A stretch of DNA of 64,000 nt from Culex pipiens pallens (lineage: Eukaryota; Arthropoda; Insecta; Diptera; Culicidae), in contig NC_068939.1 in the NCBI RefSeq assembly GCF_016801865.2, positions 156,432,240 to 156,496,239 on the forward strand, in the 5' to 3' direction. Below, piece by piece: positions 34,042 to 47,923 of this stretch; positions within the stretch are counted from its first letter, which is position 1, and each line of letters opens with the position of its first letter. The translations under genes and the position numbers were made by a program. Under the pieces are notes generated by a model. That model worked only from the letters and a program-made list of their open reading frames with translations. It made no database searches and was not told where the DNA came from.

Positions 34042-34506
34042 ATGCAGATCTTCGTGAAGACCCTCACCGGGAAAACCATCACCCTGGACGTCGAGCCCGT
34101 CGACACGATCCAGAACATCAAGGGCAAGATCGAGGACAAGGAAGGTATCCCCCCAGATCAGCAGCGCCTGATCTTCGCCGGCAAGCAGCTGGAGGATGGC
34201 CGCGCCTTGTCCGACTACAATGTCCAGAAGGGATCGACGCTGCATCTGGTGCTGCGCCTGCGGGGTGGATTCCAGATCTTCGTCAAGATGTTGACCGGCA
34301 GATGCTTCACGGTTGACATCGAGCAGGAGGACACCGTCGACACCCTGAAGCAGAGGGTTTCTGAAAGACTAGAGGAAATGCCAGCGAACCAATGCCGTCT
34401 GATCTTTGCCGGAAAGCAGCTAGAGGATGGACGCACAGTCGGAGAGTACAGCGTTATCAAGGGCTCTACGCTGCACTTGGTGCTGAGGTTAAAGGGAGGA
34501 CAATGA
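34042..34506 (+). CDS. Diverged two-domain ubiquitin fusion protein
   Basis: 154 aa encoded downstream of a likely 5'UTR intron (33716-34025, GT-AG). Residues 1-76 are ubiquitin with about nine conservative changes (such as E16D, S20V, E24Q, A28G, E64G); all seven lysines and RGG are kept. Residues 77-153 form a second ubiquitin-like domain that begins FQIFVKMLTGRCF, has one extra residue near positions 34-38, lacks lysines matching K11, K29 and K33, but keeps those of K6, K27, K48 and K63 and ends LRLKGG followed by Q. Polyubiquitin precursors are cut after each GG by deubiquitinases; here the second unit would start with Phe and may be processed poorly. The frame is clean, so the gene looks functional. 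A poly(A) signal is at 34644-34649. The standard polyubiquitin gene lies 1.4 kb downstream. Confidence 0.9.
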   Translation: MQIFVKTLTGKTITLDVEPVDTIQNIKGKIEDKEGIPPDQQRLIFAGKQLEDGRALSDYNVQKGSTLHLVLRLRGGFQIFVKMLTGRCFTVDIEQEDTVDTLKQRVSERLEEMPANQCRLIFAGKQLEDGRTVGEYSVIKGSTLHLVLRLKGGQ

Positions 34507-34649
34507 TCGGCATGATCACTCGACGAAGGATCGCGGTTCAACGGAAAACGGAAACACGAAGAAAGTACCTCGCAACAGGATAGACTATCTATCAAACTGT
34601 TTTGTCTAGATAAGAAAAACCAAACTAATCTTAATGCATACAAAATAAA

Positions 34650-35070
34650 GCTCGCCGAAGTAATATACTATCTTTAAAACTACACCCTTTTAATCTGTCC
34701 ATCAGCTGAGCTATCTCTCGAACTACGACATAGGCAAACAAATCCAGCACACAAACCAAAACAACCTAGAGAGAAAAAACCAATACAACCAATGAGTCAC
34801 ACTAAATGGAAAAATAAACCAAATTTCAAAAACGCACTGAATTCGCAATTTTCACGCCAATTCACGATACCAAAACCCATATATTTATCTTTACTCGGAC
34901 TATTTCCGTATTTTGCTTGCATCGCAAACATTTTACGACGTTATTTTTCGTGAAAAAGCAAAGAATCTCGAAGTTTTTGTCCACAATTCTTCGACGAGAA
35001 AGACCAGCGCACGCATACATCGTCATCCGTTGTCGTCTGCCTGAATGCTGTGCATGTATTCACGTCCATT
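34650..35070. other. Spacer between the two ubiquitin genes
   Basis: No gene is seen. Heat-shock-element-like clusters (such as ttcttcgacgagaa near 34987) suggest that the distal polyubiquitin promoter extends here. Confidence 0.4.
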
Positions 35071-35078
35071 CTACACAG

Positions 35079-35123
35079 TTCTCGAACAAACTGAATGAAC
35101 ACTCGAGTGAGGGGCTATAAAAG
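35079..35123 (+). promoter_or_regulatory. Polyubiquitin promoter with HSE-like motif and TATA box
   Basis: TTCTCGAA (an inverted TTC/GAA pair) at 35079-35086 lies 30 bp before TATAAAAG (35116-35123). Transcription would start near 35145-35150. Polyubiquitin genes are stress-inducible in many animals, which fits. Confidence 0.65.
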
Positions 35124-35320
35124 CCCTCCACCAGTACGGGGCCTGCTCAATTGAACCCGTTTCCTGGTGGAGTACAGACAAGCAAGTGAGCAAGTTGGCA
35201 GTGAAAAAGTGAAAAATTTCAAAAGTGAAGAAAAGATATTTGTGAAAGTTGAACAATTTCTAACATTGTGACTAGTGGACATAGAAAAGTGCATCTAGAA
35301 CTGAAAGTCGTTTGAATAAG

Positions 35321-35870
35321 GTACGTTCTGGTTGCTGGATAAAGTGTAGTTTTCGAATGAATCAAAAATCGATTTCATAAGTGCAGTGGAAAAAAAAATC
35401 AAGCAAAATGGCGACTAGGTGTGATGTGGAATTTGGATTGCGAAACTGCTACGCAGTTTCATCATCTACAATTTTGAACAAACTAGTGTACCTTAATCAG
35501 TCACTATTAAACTATTTTGAAAAAAAAAGTATTTAGTAAAATACATCCAGAGATTGCATCATACAACTGAAGTTGCGGAAATCGATAAATCAATATCATG
35601 AAAAGAATGCATTTAACTAATTCACACTTTGTGTAACTTTTTTTCTAATCTCTTTTTGGAATTCTCGTAACTGTAGTTTTGTTCAAAGTGATGCTAATTT
35701 CATCATTTCAAGTGAACTCATTGTGACGTCATAGGTTTTTTTTTTCATTGCACGTATGAACAAAGCGCAGACATGTCGCGTCTTGAAAGTGAATCAGTCT
35801 CTGCTGCGTTGAAAATTTCACAACCAAACATCACACTCATACAAGCACTCTTCTTTGTGTATATCTATAG
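35321..35870 (+). other. 5'UTR intron of polyubiquitin
   Basis: Donor ataag/gtacgt at 35320/35321 and acceptor tatctatag at 35870, nine bases before the start codon. Position and length match the leader intron usual for animal polyubiquitin genes. Confidence 0.8.
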
Positions 35871-38621
<2,751 letters not shown>

Positions 38622-38975
38622 GGGGATTTTCAAAGTATTATGAATAAATCATTCTCAAAGTAAACCTTCCTACTTTTCAATAAGAATATCCGAAATATTT
38701 TCCCAAATTTAAGTTTAGAAATAGGCACTTACCTTGAACTGTTGAACAGCTTCTGTAGAACTGCTTTTGCTGGTTTAATCTCAACTCATTGGTTTCTTCT
38801 TCATGAACAACTCGTAATCTGTTTACTTCAGGATAACACCATCACTACAATAAGCTTTAATCTTCCTGAAATTTCTGCAATTGGAGACAAGGCTTTCTTT
38901 GAAGTTCTACAAATCACACACCCAAAACGATACTCTAGAACCGCTTTTTTAATAAATCACAAAGATTCCCCCAAA

Positions 38976-40591
38976 CTATTCAAACTTCAAACACAACCAC
39001 GTTGCTTGCTTTTCCACCTTGTGAATCTTCAGACATTCGTCCACGAGCGGAATGTGCCACCGGCTGGGCTCTTCCGGCAGGCTGTGCGCGTACAGGTCGT
39101 ACTGAAAGGGCGATCTGATGATAACCCGCCCGTCGGGCGTAATCGACACCAACGAAAACTGGTGCTCCTGTTGCCACCGCTTGAACACCGCACCCAACTC
39201 ATCACCCAGCAGAAACGAGTGCTTCCGCATGAGATCGCGCGAGAAGAAGTCCGTCCGCGGCCCACTCTCCAGCGCCGCGTACAGCAGAAACGGATCGTCC
39301 TGGGACAGGTCTTCGGTTAAGAAGAGGAACGCGTTCTCCCGGATGTACTTCATGTCCTTGGAGCGCCACCGGTCCATGTGCTGGCGACCGATCACGAGGA
39401 CGCGCTTTTTGTGCCGGACGTAGTGCCGCACGACTGCGGCCAGCTGCATCGCGTACACCGCGGGTGACTTTTGATTGCCGGCGGAGAAGGCCACGTTCAG
39501 ACCGTCGATCACGACGTCGTACGGTTTGGTGCGCGCTAGGAAGGTTTGGAAGCGTTCCAGCTCTTTGGGGGTTGTTTTGTTGAAGATGTCCTTTTTGATT
39601 ATCACAGCTTGGATGAAGGCGTCGCGCAGGGCTTGGAATTGGTCCTCTGGGACGACGATGCTCGCCAGGGTGGACTTGCAGTGGGAGCACTTGCCCGAGT
39701 CGGTCATGCGAGCTTCCGCCGCTTGGAGGTTGAACTCGCGGGGAAGTTCTCGCAGCGCTGCGCCGATCCGCTTGGATAGGAAGATTGCTTTGGCGTTGGT
39801 GAAGGAGAGCATCTTTTCCAGGTTGGATCGCTGAAATTATAGAATTGTTAGTAATTGAATTTAAGTCACAGGTTGAGGTTCCTCACAAAGTTTGCTCGAT
39901 CCTTCCGGCAATGGTTCAGCCAAGCGAGGAAAACCTCATCGTTTGGCAATCTCTTGTTGGTCGCTTGCTCCTCGAGCAATCGCCAACCTGTTTCGATCTC
40001 CCCCTCCTGGAAGCACCGCTCAATCAGGCAGCTGTAGGTCAAACTGTCCGGAGTTCCAGCAAGCTTGATCATATCCAGCAGTTCAAAAGACAACCGCCAG
40101 CGTTCCGTAAGTGTCAACGCCACAATCAAATGCTCGCAGGTGTTCCCATCCAGAACCGGATTGCTCGCCCGTAATTCTTCATAAATCTTAACGATTTCTT
40201 CCCGATCCACCTCACTCAACCCACCACCCCCGGTCTGAATCCGGTATAACCGAAGCAACTTCCCGACAATCGCCAAATTCAACGCGATCCCTTTCGAGCG
40301 CAAAAACTCCACGTAAGACTTCCCCGTAGTCAAATCCCTGCACAACCCCAGCACCGTACTGTCCACATTGGTCGAGGTAAACCGGCGCTCGTCCAGAATA
40401 CTCCGCCGAATCTCGTTCCACTCCGATGCCCCCAGTGGACCGTCACCCTTGGAGAGTCTCTCCTTCAGATCGTTCAACCGCTCCGCCGGTAACCGAAACT
40501 GCACCATCCGCTGGTGAGCGCCGGCGTAGCCACGTCGGGTTGCCTCTAGCAAAAGTGGTCCCAGCCGGCGGAACAGGAAGGGCCGGAACAT
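38976..40591 (-). CDS. PRORP: PRORP, protein-only mitochondrial RNase P nuclease subunit
   Basis: Two exons on the minus strand (39887-40591 and 38976-39830) give 1560 nt, 519 aa. The start at 40591 opens a mitochondrial-type leader (MFRPFLFRRLGPLLLEATRR); an in-frame upstream Met at 40744 exists but would bury it. Residues about 60-230 resemble the PPR-helix region. A zinc-binding CSHC pair follows. The NYN metallonuclease domain has VIDGLNVAF, then DDPFLLYAAL and SRDLMRKH, supplying the catalytic aspartates. A late His (RWHIP) and Cys (WLCL) complete the zinc site, as in known PRORP structures. The enzyme removes 5' leaders of mitochondrial tRNAs together with TRMT10C and HSD17B10 homologues. 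Drosophila name: mulder. It is tail to tail with polyubiquitin (355 bp apart) and head to head with XPC-A. Confidence 0.93.
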
Positions 40592-41018
40592 TTTCGTTAC
40601 CGAATTACCGCACGTTTCCGATCTCAACCGCGCGACGATATCAAAACAAACTCTGGTAGGGGGGAGCAGTCGTTTACTGGGTCGTATTTCGTTTGTTGGA
40701 AAAGGGGTTGAAGTTAGCCCCTTTCGTAAGACAGATTTTCTCATGTTATGCTACAGATTTTGTTGGAAATTAACAAAATCTTTTAAAAAACAAACCTCTT
40801 TAAAAAGCAATTTCGATCCGATTTCGATTTAAAAAAAAACTGACAAAATTTAAAAGTTCTTTCTTTTGACGCTTTTATCAACAAATTTAAATTAATAAAA
40901 ATAATTTCATTTCAAACAAATATCTACAGACTTTTCCTAAATAGCTAACAGACTTCAAAAAGTTCAAAACAAAACTGTTGGAACGACCGTGAAATCACCG
41001 AAAGCCCCGTAACCGGAA
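40592..41018. promoter_or_regulatory. Divergent promoter between PRORP and XPC-A
   Basis: 427 bp between opposing start codons, AT-rich in the middle, with no TATA box at a fitting place. Both genes presumably start within it. Confidence 0.5.
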
Positions 41019-43472
41019 ATGGACCCCGGTAAGCGATCACTCCGCGACAAAATCTTCAGCAGACTGCCCAAGACGGCACGCACGGAACCACCCGTCGCGG
41101 TTGAGGAAACCTCGAATCCACCACTACAACCCACCCAACAATCGGAACGGGAACCGGAAGTTGACTCGGACGGCTCGAGCAGCGTCGGTGACCACCTGGT
41201 GAACCTCGAGGACATCGATCTGGACGCGCAGTTTTTCAGCCAGGAGTTTCGGAGTGAGAATGTTGCGTCGATTGAAGAGAGGATACCGCCGGAAGTGCTG
41301 TCGAGTGGCTCGGATGGGGAGGGTGATGCTGAAGAGAGGGGGCGGATTTGCGAGATGCTCACGCAGCTGGCGCAGTTCAATAGCGATGCTGTGCGGGAGG
41401 TTGCTGAGCGGAACAGGGAGATTGATGCCGCCGTTGATGTAGGGATGGATGAGGAGGAGATTTTGAGGTCGATTCATAAGGTTGAGGGAATTAAAACGGT
41501 AGAGCAGAAGGAAGGTTCCGACGGGGAATGGGAGCTGATTAAGGCTTTGAATGTTGAGGAAGCAAAAGGGAAGGATGTAGAAGTTACCATAACTCAACGG
41601 AAAACGGGTAAAAATGGTAAAATTATAGACGTGGATGCATGCCTTAAAAGATTACTTCAAAGTGAACGTAGAGACAAATTCTTACATACACATCAAGTAC
41701 ATTTACTTTGCATGTTGGGGAGAGGATTTTACCTGAATAAGCTAGTCAACCAAGCTGTATCAGATTGTAGCCAAGAAATTGTTCAACTGCTTAACATTCA
41801 GCAAGACGAGGTGCCTGCTGAACCAGATTTCAATTATCTGAAGTCAGTTTGTGATATTTGCCAAAAGATTAGAAGAGTAGACGAATTTTCTAATAGTTGT
41901 AGAAAAATGTTTAGCGCAATTCTCTCTCCAGACGAAGCGTTCGTACTGTTGAGCATCACAATTTTGCGATTCCTAGCCATAGAAGCACGACTAGTCATGT
42001 ACTTAAACGTGATATCCAAGGCGATGGTCCAAGAGCCTAAACCGAAACCTCAACCGAAAGCCAAAAGCAAACCACCCACAGAACCGCCAACTCAACGCTA
42101 CACTGACGTCGCTCTTACAACCTCCGAGATCCTGAAACGAAAGCCCGAGTTTGCTCACTTTTCCCAAGTTCCACAACTCGACGGAGCCGATGACGCGCCG
42201 GTAGAGCCGAAACGACCTCGACTGTGGAAGCTGAAGCAATCTGCACCTGCGAGAGTGTCCGTTTCAAGCGGAAAGCCGAAGCGAGGCACGACCTCCAAGT
42301 TCTTCAACAGGTCGAAAGCGAAGCTGACGAAGAAACCGGTAACCGATCAACAGCCAAAGTTATCCCTTTGGATCGAAGTGTATCTCACGGCGGAGAAGTG
42401 CTGGACTCCCGTGGACATCCTGTCCAACCAAGTTGGCTTGGCACACGTGATGAAGCGACTTCCAGATCCAGCGGTTTACGTGTTCGGCTGGAGCAACGAC
42501 GGCACGTTGCAGGATGTTAGCGGGCGTTATTGGTGGAAATCCGAGATGGCCGCTCGACATCAACGCGTCACCGAAAAGTGGCTGCGTCCCGTGCTTCACC
42601 GCTTCGACAGAAGACGAAAGGTCATGCGGGATCTTGTGGATCAACTGCAGTTTCGACAACTGCGAACCAGAGCACCGATCCCCGAGAAGTTGTCCGAGTA
42701 AGATCTTCGACTCTAGATAAGTTCATCAAGACCCTAAATAACTCAACTCTTCCAGGTTCAAGAACCACCCCTCGTACTGCCTGAAGCGCGACCTGCTCAA
42801 GTTCCAAGCCATCTACCCCCCGGACGCACCCCCGCTAGGCTTCTTCCACGGCGGCGAACCCATCTACGGCCGCGAGTGCGTCCACACGCTGCACTCGCGC
42901 GAGGTTTGGCTGCGCCACGCCAAAACCATCCGGCTGCGAGAGTCCCCCTACAAGGTGGTCATGTCCAAGCTGCGCCGCGAGCCCACCCAGCTCGAGCTGT
43001 TCGGCCACTGGCAGACGGAGGAGTACGTGCCGCCGGAGCCGCGCGACGGCAAGGTTCCGCGCAACGCGTACGGCAACATCGAGATCTTCAAGGAGTGCAT
43101 GCTGCCGCGCGGGGCGGTCCATTTGAAGCGTGAGTTCTACAGATTTCCCTGACTAGAGTTCATAAGATCATCTTGAATCTTTCAGAGCCCAACATCTCGC
43201 GGATCTGTCGCCGGTTGAACGTGGATTACGCGCCCGCCGTGGTCGGGTTCGGAGTTCATGCCGGTGGGAATCACCCCGTGTTTGAAGGGATTGTCATCTG
43301 TAGGGAGTTTGAGCAGCGTGTGCTGGAAGAGTACGAGCGTGACCTGGTGGAGCAGGAACAGCGAAAGCGGGAAAAGCACGAGCGTCGGATCTACGACAAT
43401 TGGCGCAAACTGATCAAAGGACTGCTGATCCGAAGCAGGTTGCGAGCGAAATATAACTTTGATCGGCTTTGA
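41019..43472 (+). CDS. XPC/Rad4-family DNA-damage recognition protein, copy A
   Basis: Exons 41019-42697, 42756-43129 and 43186-43472 join in frame to 2340 nt, 779 aa. The order fits XPC: an acidic N-terminus with a DLDAQFF motif (about residue 68), the first part of the transglutaminase-like domain (about 205-335), a basic low-complexity linker, the second part (from LSLWIEVYLTAEKCW, about 447), then BHD1 (FKNHPSYCLKRDLLKF, 561), BHD2 (FGHWQTEEYVPP) and BHD3 (ICRRLNVDYAPAVVGF to KYNFDRL). XPC senses helix distortion and starts global-genome nucleotide-excision repair with Rad23 and centrin. At 779 aa it is clearly shorter than copy B (1210), mainly in the N-terminus and linker. About 41600-42020 is AT-richer than the rest of the exon. 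Whether it keeps full repair activity is unknown. Confidence 0.92.
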
Positions 43473-43514
43473 GCGTGAATCAGTTGTCTTTGTCCCATCC
43501 GTTGTCCCTGCAGT

Positions 43515-44700
43515 AGCGATCTACTGTACGCCGTAGAACAGCTTATACGTCGTGCTCCGTCTTGGAGCATAGGACCGCGTTGATAGAACCTCTCCGATTT
43601 GCCTCCGAGTCCTGTAAAACGAGATCAGTTTGCGCTTTTTCATGTTAACTTCCATTACGTTCTGAACGCACCAGCGAAGCAGCATGTTGATGTCATCCTG
43701 AAGAGCACGGACAAAAGCATCGCAAATTCCCCGGAAGATTTTGAGGTCGTCGCGTACAACAGCTTGCTTGACTGGAGACGGGGACATAGGTCGTTGATAA
43801 AGAGCACGAAAATCAACGACCCGAGATGGCTACCTTGCGGAACGCCAGTGGAAATTTCGTTACAGGCCGAGTAAGTTCCAGAGATCTTCACATAAGAGGA
43901 ACGGTTGACCAGGTACGAGTAAAGCCAACGAGTTACCCAGTCAGGAATGTATACCTACAGACCCTGAGCTGTAAGTTTAACGAACGTCAGCTTGTGCAGG
44001 ACTCGATCAAAAGCTTTGACGAAGTCGACGTAGATGGCATCAACATGGTGACGCTTATCCATCCTCCAGATTATCCAGTTTGTGTAAACCATCAGGTTGG
44101 ACGTCGTAGATTGCTGTTTCATGGAGCTGGTGCTGGTATTCGGAGATGATGTTTTTCACGGACGGGTAGATGTGGTCAACAAGCAACTTTTCCAATACCT
44201 TATTCAAACAGCTCAGAATTGGGATCGAACGGTAATTCTCAACTTTGGTTCGACTACCCGACTTGTGGATCGCGCTTCCACTCCGACGGGAAAGCATCTT
44301 AGGAGAGCGAGCTGCAACAGTTCTTGACGACAGATGGAGGGGGATCGCGTAAAACGTTCTGCAACTTGAGCGCCATCAACTGAACCCGCGGTGTCCATTT
44401 TACTTCAATGAACAGCTTCTAGCCTTGAATTGAGCTTTTCAAAGTTGCAGCTTTTGACTCTTAAAACCCGGATCTCCCGCTTCAGAACGAATGGAGGATG
44501 CGGAGCCTCCATCGGTAAGGGTGAGTTTGGGGGCTGTAGCAGCTCAAAGGCCGCTGCATTACTCACAAAAGCTAGGTCCAGTGTGCGTTTGGAGTTGTTC
44601 AGCAGGGAGTTCGTTTGTACCAGCTCGTTGGCACCATTCGTAACGCCATCTTTGCTTAAAAATCTGTCATTACGGAGCCGTGTGTCTATTTATAGATCCG
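43515..44700 (-). pseudogene. Degenerate Jockey-type LINE fragment (endonuclease end and RT)
   Basis: Read on the minus strand: NSLLNNSKRTLDLAFVS and HPPFVLKREI (end of the endonuclease region, about 44640-44480), then ENYRSIPILSCLNKVLEKLL (about 44240) and STGVPQGSHLGSLIFVLFIN (about 43840), which are reverse-transcriptase blocks. The expected YADD appears as YATT. Frame changes separate the blocks, and both element ends are missing. It lies in the gap between XPC-A and XPC-B. Confidence 0.85.
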
Positions 44701-45158
44701 AGATATATTATTCTTCGTCTTGATGGAAGATGATGATCACCTGGGGGGTCTTGTTGGAAGAGTCTTCCTTCCTTCCTTCACGCGTTCTGGTGTGGCTCTT
44801 CCCGTCCATTCCTCACTCACCCACCGCTGTTGTAGTGGGGGGGAGCGGCATGTGAGTGAGGTAATTAATTACCGAGTATCTGTTGGTTCAGAGGGAGCAG
44901 GGGGTTCTTGTTGCCACAGAAAAATCCGTGACGAGGTCAACGGGCTAGATTTGATCCCTGATCGTCTGCTTGAAAGGCAACTATTCGGACACTTGAAAAA
45001 ACATAAAATAGAAAAATTAAAAATAGAAATCAAAGTCACATTTACAATACTATATGGCATCAACTGGGTTTAATAGTTATAAAAAATACTTTCAAAAAGA
45101 CACGTATACAAAAAATAGAACCTCGTAACAACAAAAAAAAACTCCTTCCCCCAACATC
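44701..45158. other. XPC-B 3' flank
   Basis: Repeat-like sequence without a gene. A minus-strand attaaa near 45073 could be the XPC-B poly(A) signal. Confidence 0.4.
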
Positions 45159-47846
45159 TCACAGATTGTCAAAATTGTACTTGTTCTGCAGCTTGCGGCG
45201 CACCAGCACGCCCCTGATGAGCTTCTTCCAGTTGCCGTAGACGCGCTTTTCCAGCTTTTCCTGCTCGCGCCTCTCCTCCTCCTCCATCTCTTTGTACCAT
45301 TCCTCGGTAACCTGGTCCCCAAACTCCTCACAAACAACGAACCCATCGTACACGGGAATCATCCGCATGCGGGCCTTCTCGAAGCCGGTCAACGCGGGCG
45401 CACAGTCGATGCCCAGCCGGCGGCACACGCGATTCAAACCCGGAACTGAAACAAACCAAATTAGTCAACTATCTGTTGAAGAAACAGGTCGCGTCTACTC
45501 ACGCTGCAGATGGACCGTCTTCTTCGGCAACATCTTGGGCGTAAACAGCTCCACGTTGCCGTACTCGTTCCTCGGGACCACGCCGTTCTCCGCCGTCGGC
45601 GGATCGTACTCGTCGGTTTGCCAGATCCCGAAGATGTCGCACGGCTGGTTGCTGAGCCACTCGTTCTTCTCCTTGTCGTACCTCCAGCACTTGACCACCT
45701 TGTAGGCGGTCTCGAACGGCTTAACGATCCTGCCCTGTTTGTACCATTTCTCACGGGTCTGCAGCACAAAGACGCACTCGCGCGCGTAGATCGCTTCCCC
45801 GCGGACAAAGCCCAAGCTTGGAACTTCCACAGGGTAGAGCGCCTCGAACTTGAGCAGGTGACGCTTCAGCACGTACAGCGGGTGGTTCTTGCATCTGCAA
45901 AACAAGATTTTTGTTCAACCAACTCCAAACAAATCCCACCTCCCCAAGTCGTCTCTACTCACTCGGCGATCGTCGTTGGCAGTGGCTTGTCCAGATCGAT
46001 CTTGTTCAGCTCGGCATTTTCCTGCTCGTCGCGGTCGGATTTTTCCGGCAGGAACGGCTTGAGCGCTTTCTCCAACCACTTCTGCTCGACGCGTGACTTG
46101 CGGCAAACGGTATTCCAGTGCTGGACGTAGCGCGGCGTAACGTCCTTGATGTGTCCCGCGTTGTCGAAGCCGAACACGTAGCTGATGGGGGCGGTCGCGT
46201 GGCGCTAGAAGGAGAGGGAAGATCATGTCTTAGTTTGTGAGACTTAATAGTAGTTTATGCAACAAGTTGCAAAAAGAGGATTTTTTCAGCACGAGTCGTA
46301 CATTTATCCAACGAGGTTCACCGAGTTGGATAAATACGACGAGTGCTGAAAAAATCAAGTTTTGCAACGAGTTCCATACAACATTTTTTGCAATTTCGAA
46401 AAACACCCATTGAGTGAAATTTTAAGTCGAATTTTCATATATTTTGTCAATAAATCGTTTAAATAAAAAAAATGTTGAAAAGTGTTATTTTTCGAAACAA
46501 GTGCTGAAAAGTTCAACTTTTCAGCACCCATTTCAGTGCTGAAAAGTAGAACTTTTCAGCATTTATTTTGAAAAGTGTTGCTATTCGATTCTGTTATTTT
46601 TGGTACAGAAAAGTAGGCTATTTCGTCGTTCAAGAATGACAGGAAAAGTAAGTAGTTTCACGACGGAATTGCAAAAATATTTTTTTGAGGTTAATGGATC
46701 CTTTCGGAACATTCATAGAAATATCGATTCCTCATATCCAAAAAACGCCTATTTGCATCATAGGTTTCTCTATACAAATCTCAATTTTTGGATCAATATT
46801 AGATCCATTAAAGTTTTAGGAATCTCCAGACAACATAACAACGATATTTTAATGTTCACACACATCGCCATTACGAAGCGACCGTCAGTGAACGCACACG
46901 ATGTTGAAACGAACAAAAACCGAGCTCAGCACTCAAGCAGCCGCCCGACCGAACCCGACATGCTCTTTTTCTTTTCCTCTCTTTCTGGCTCGTGCAGTGC
47001 TACTTGGTAACAGCAATCATTTGAAAGTAGTCATCGAGCAATTAAATGTTAGAGTGCTTGCGTGCAACATGGAGTTAAACTTTCTGTGAAGTTGCTGTGA
47101 AGATTACCATAGCACTTTGAAAAGTTTAACTCTAGGGGTTGGTCAGATAGGTTAGTATACTATAAACACATTAAAATAGATTATGATACTTGGTCAATGC
47201 ATCGACGTTTCGTTAATATATTGACGAAATCCCACCATGATCTAGGAACCTTGATATGTTGAAATGTCAGATGAAATCAAACCAAAACAAAAAAATCTGA
47301 AATTCGCGACGTCGTGCAAGGGTACCAAAACTCCTCGGAATCGGCAACCTTCAAGCCGGGTGTTGGCAGCGATTACGCCTGATAACGGTCCTGCGGCCGC
47401 AACTAAATCTTGCGGCACCGAAAAAATCTTGGAGAGGTGCTGATAAAAATGTGTGTGGCGTGGTGTTGCCAAAAATTGGAGGGTCATTTATCTTGATGAT
47501 GCTGAATAAGTTTCTGTTTGGTTTGGACCTCATCTGGAATCACCAACCGTTTCGAGTTTCACCATCATCGTTAGTTCCGCTAGCGAGAAAAAGGCGATGA
47601 AAAAACGACATCTACGTTATTGTGCTATCCGGAGGTGAGTTGTTTAAAATTGATTTTTGGATGAGTTTTTAAAGATTCTTGTATTTTTAGGTTGAATTAT
47701 TCGAGATGGCCTGAATCGTTGAAGAATTCCGAGAGTTAATCTACGGTGTCGGAAGAGAAATCGGTAGATAAACCGACTAGTGACTCGATAATGTTAATGA
47801 TGATGGTTAAGTGTTGAAAAATAAATTGAATGCGATATTTACGGAT

Positions 47847-47923
<77 letters not shown>

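Noticed and set aside
40592..40744. PRORP start at the upstream in-frame ATG (40744)
   Set aside because: It would put 51 poorly conserved-looking residues before a good mitochondrial leader; the ATG at 40591 fits better, though not proven.
43521..44400. A plus-strand gene downstream of XPC-A
   Set aside because: Only the minus strand gives recognisable reverse-transcriptase blocks; the plus frames are shadows of that fragment.
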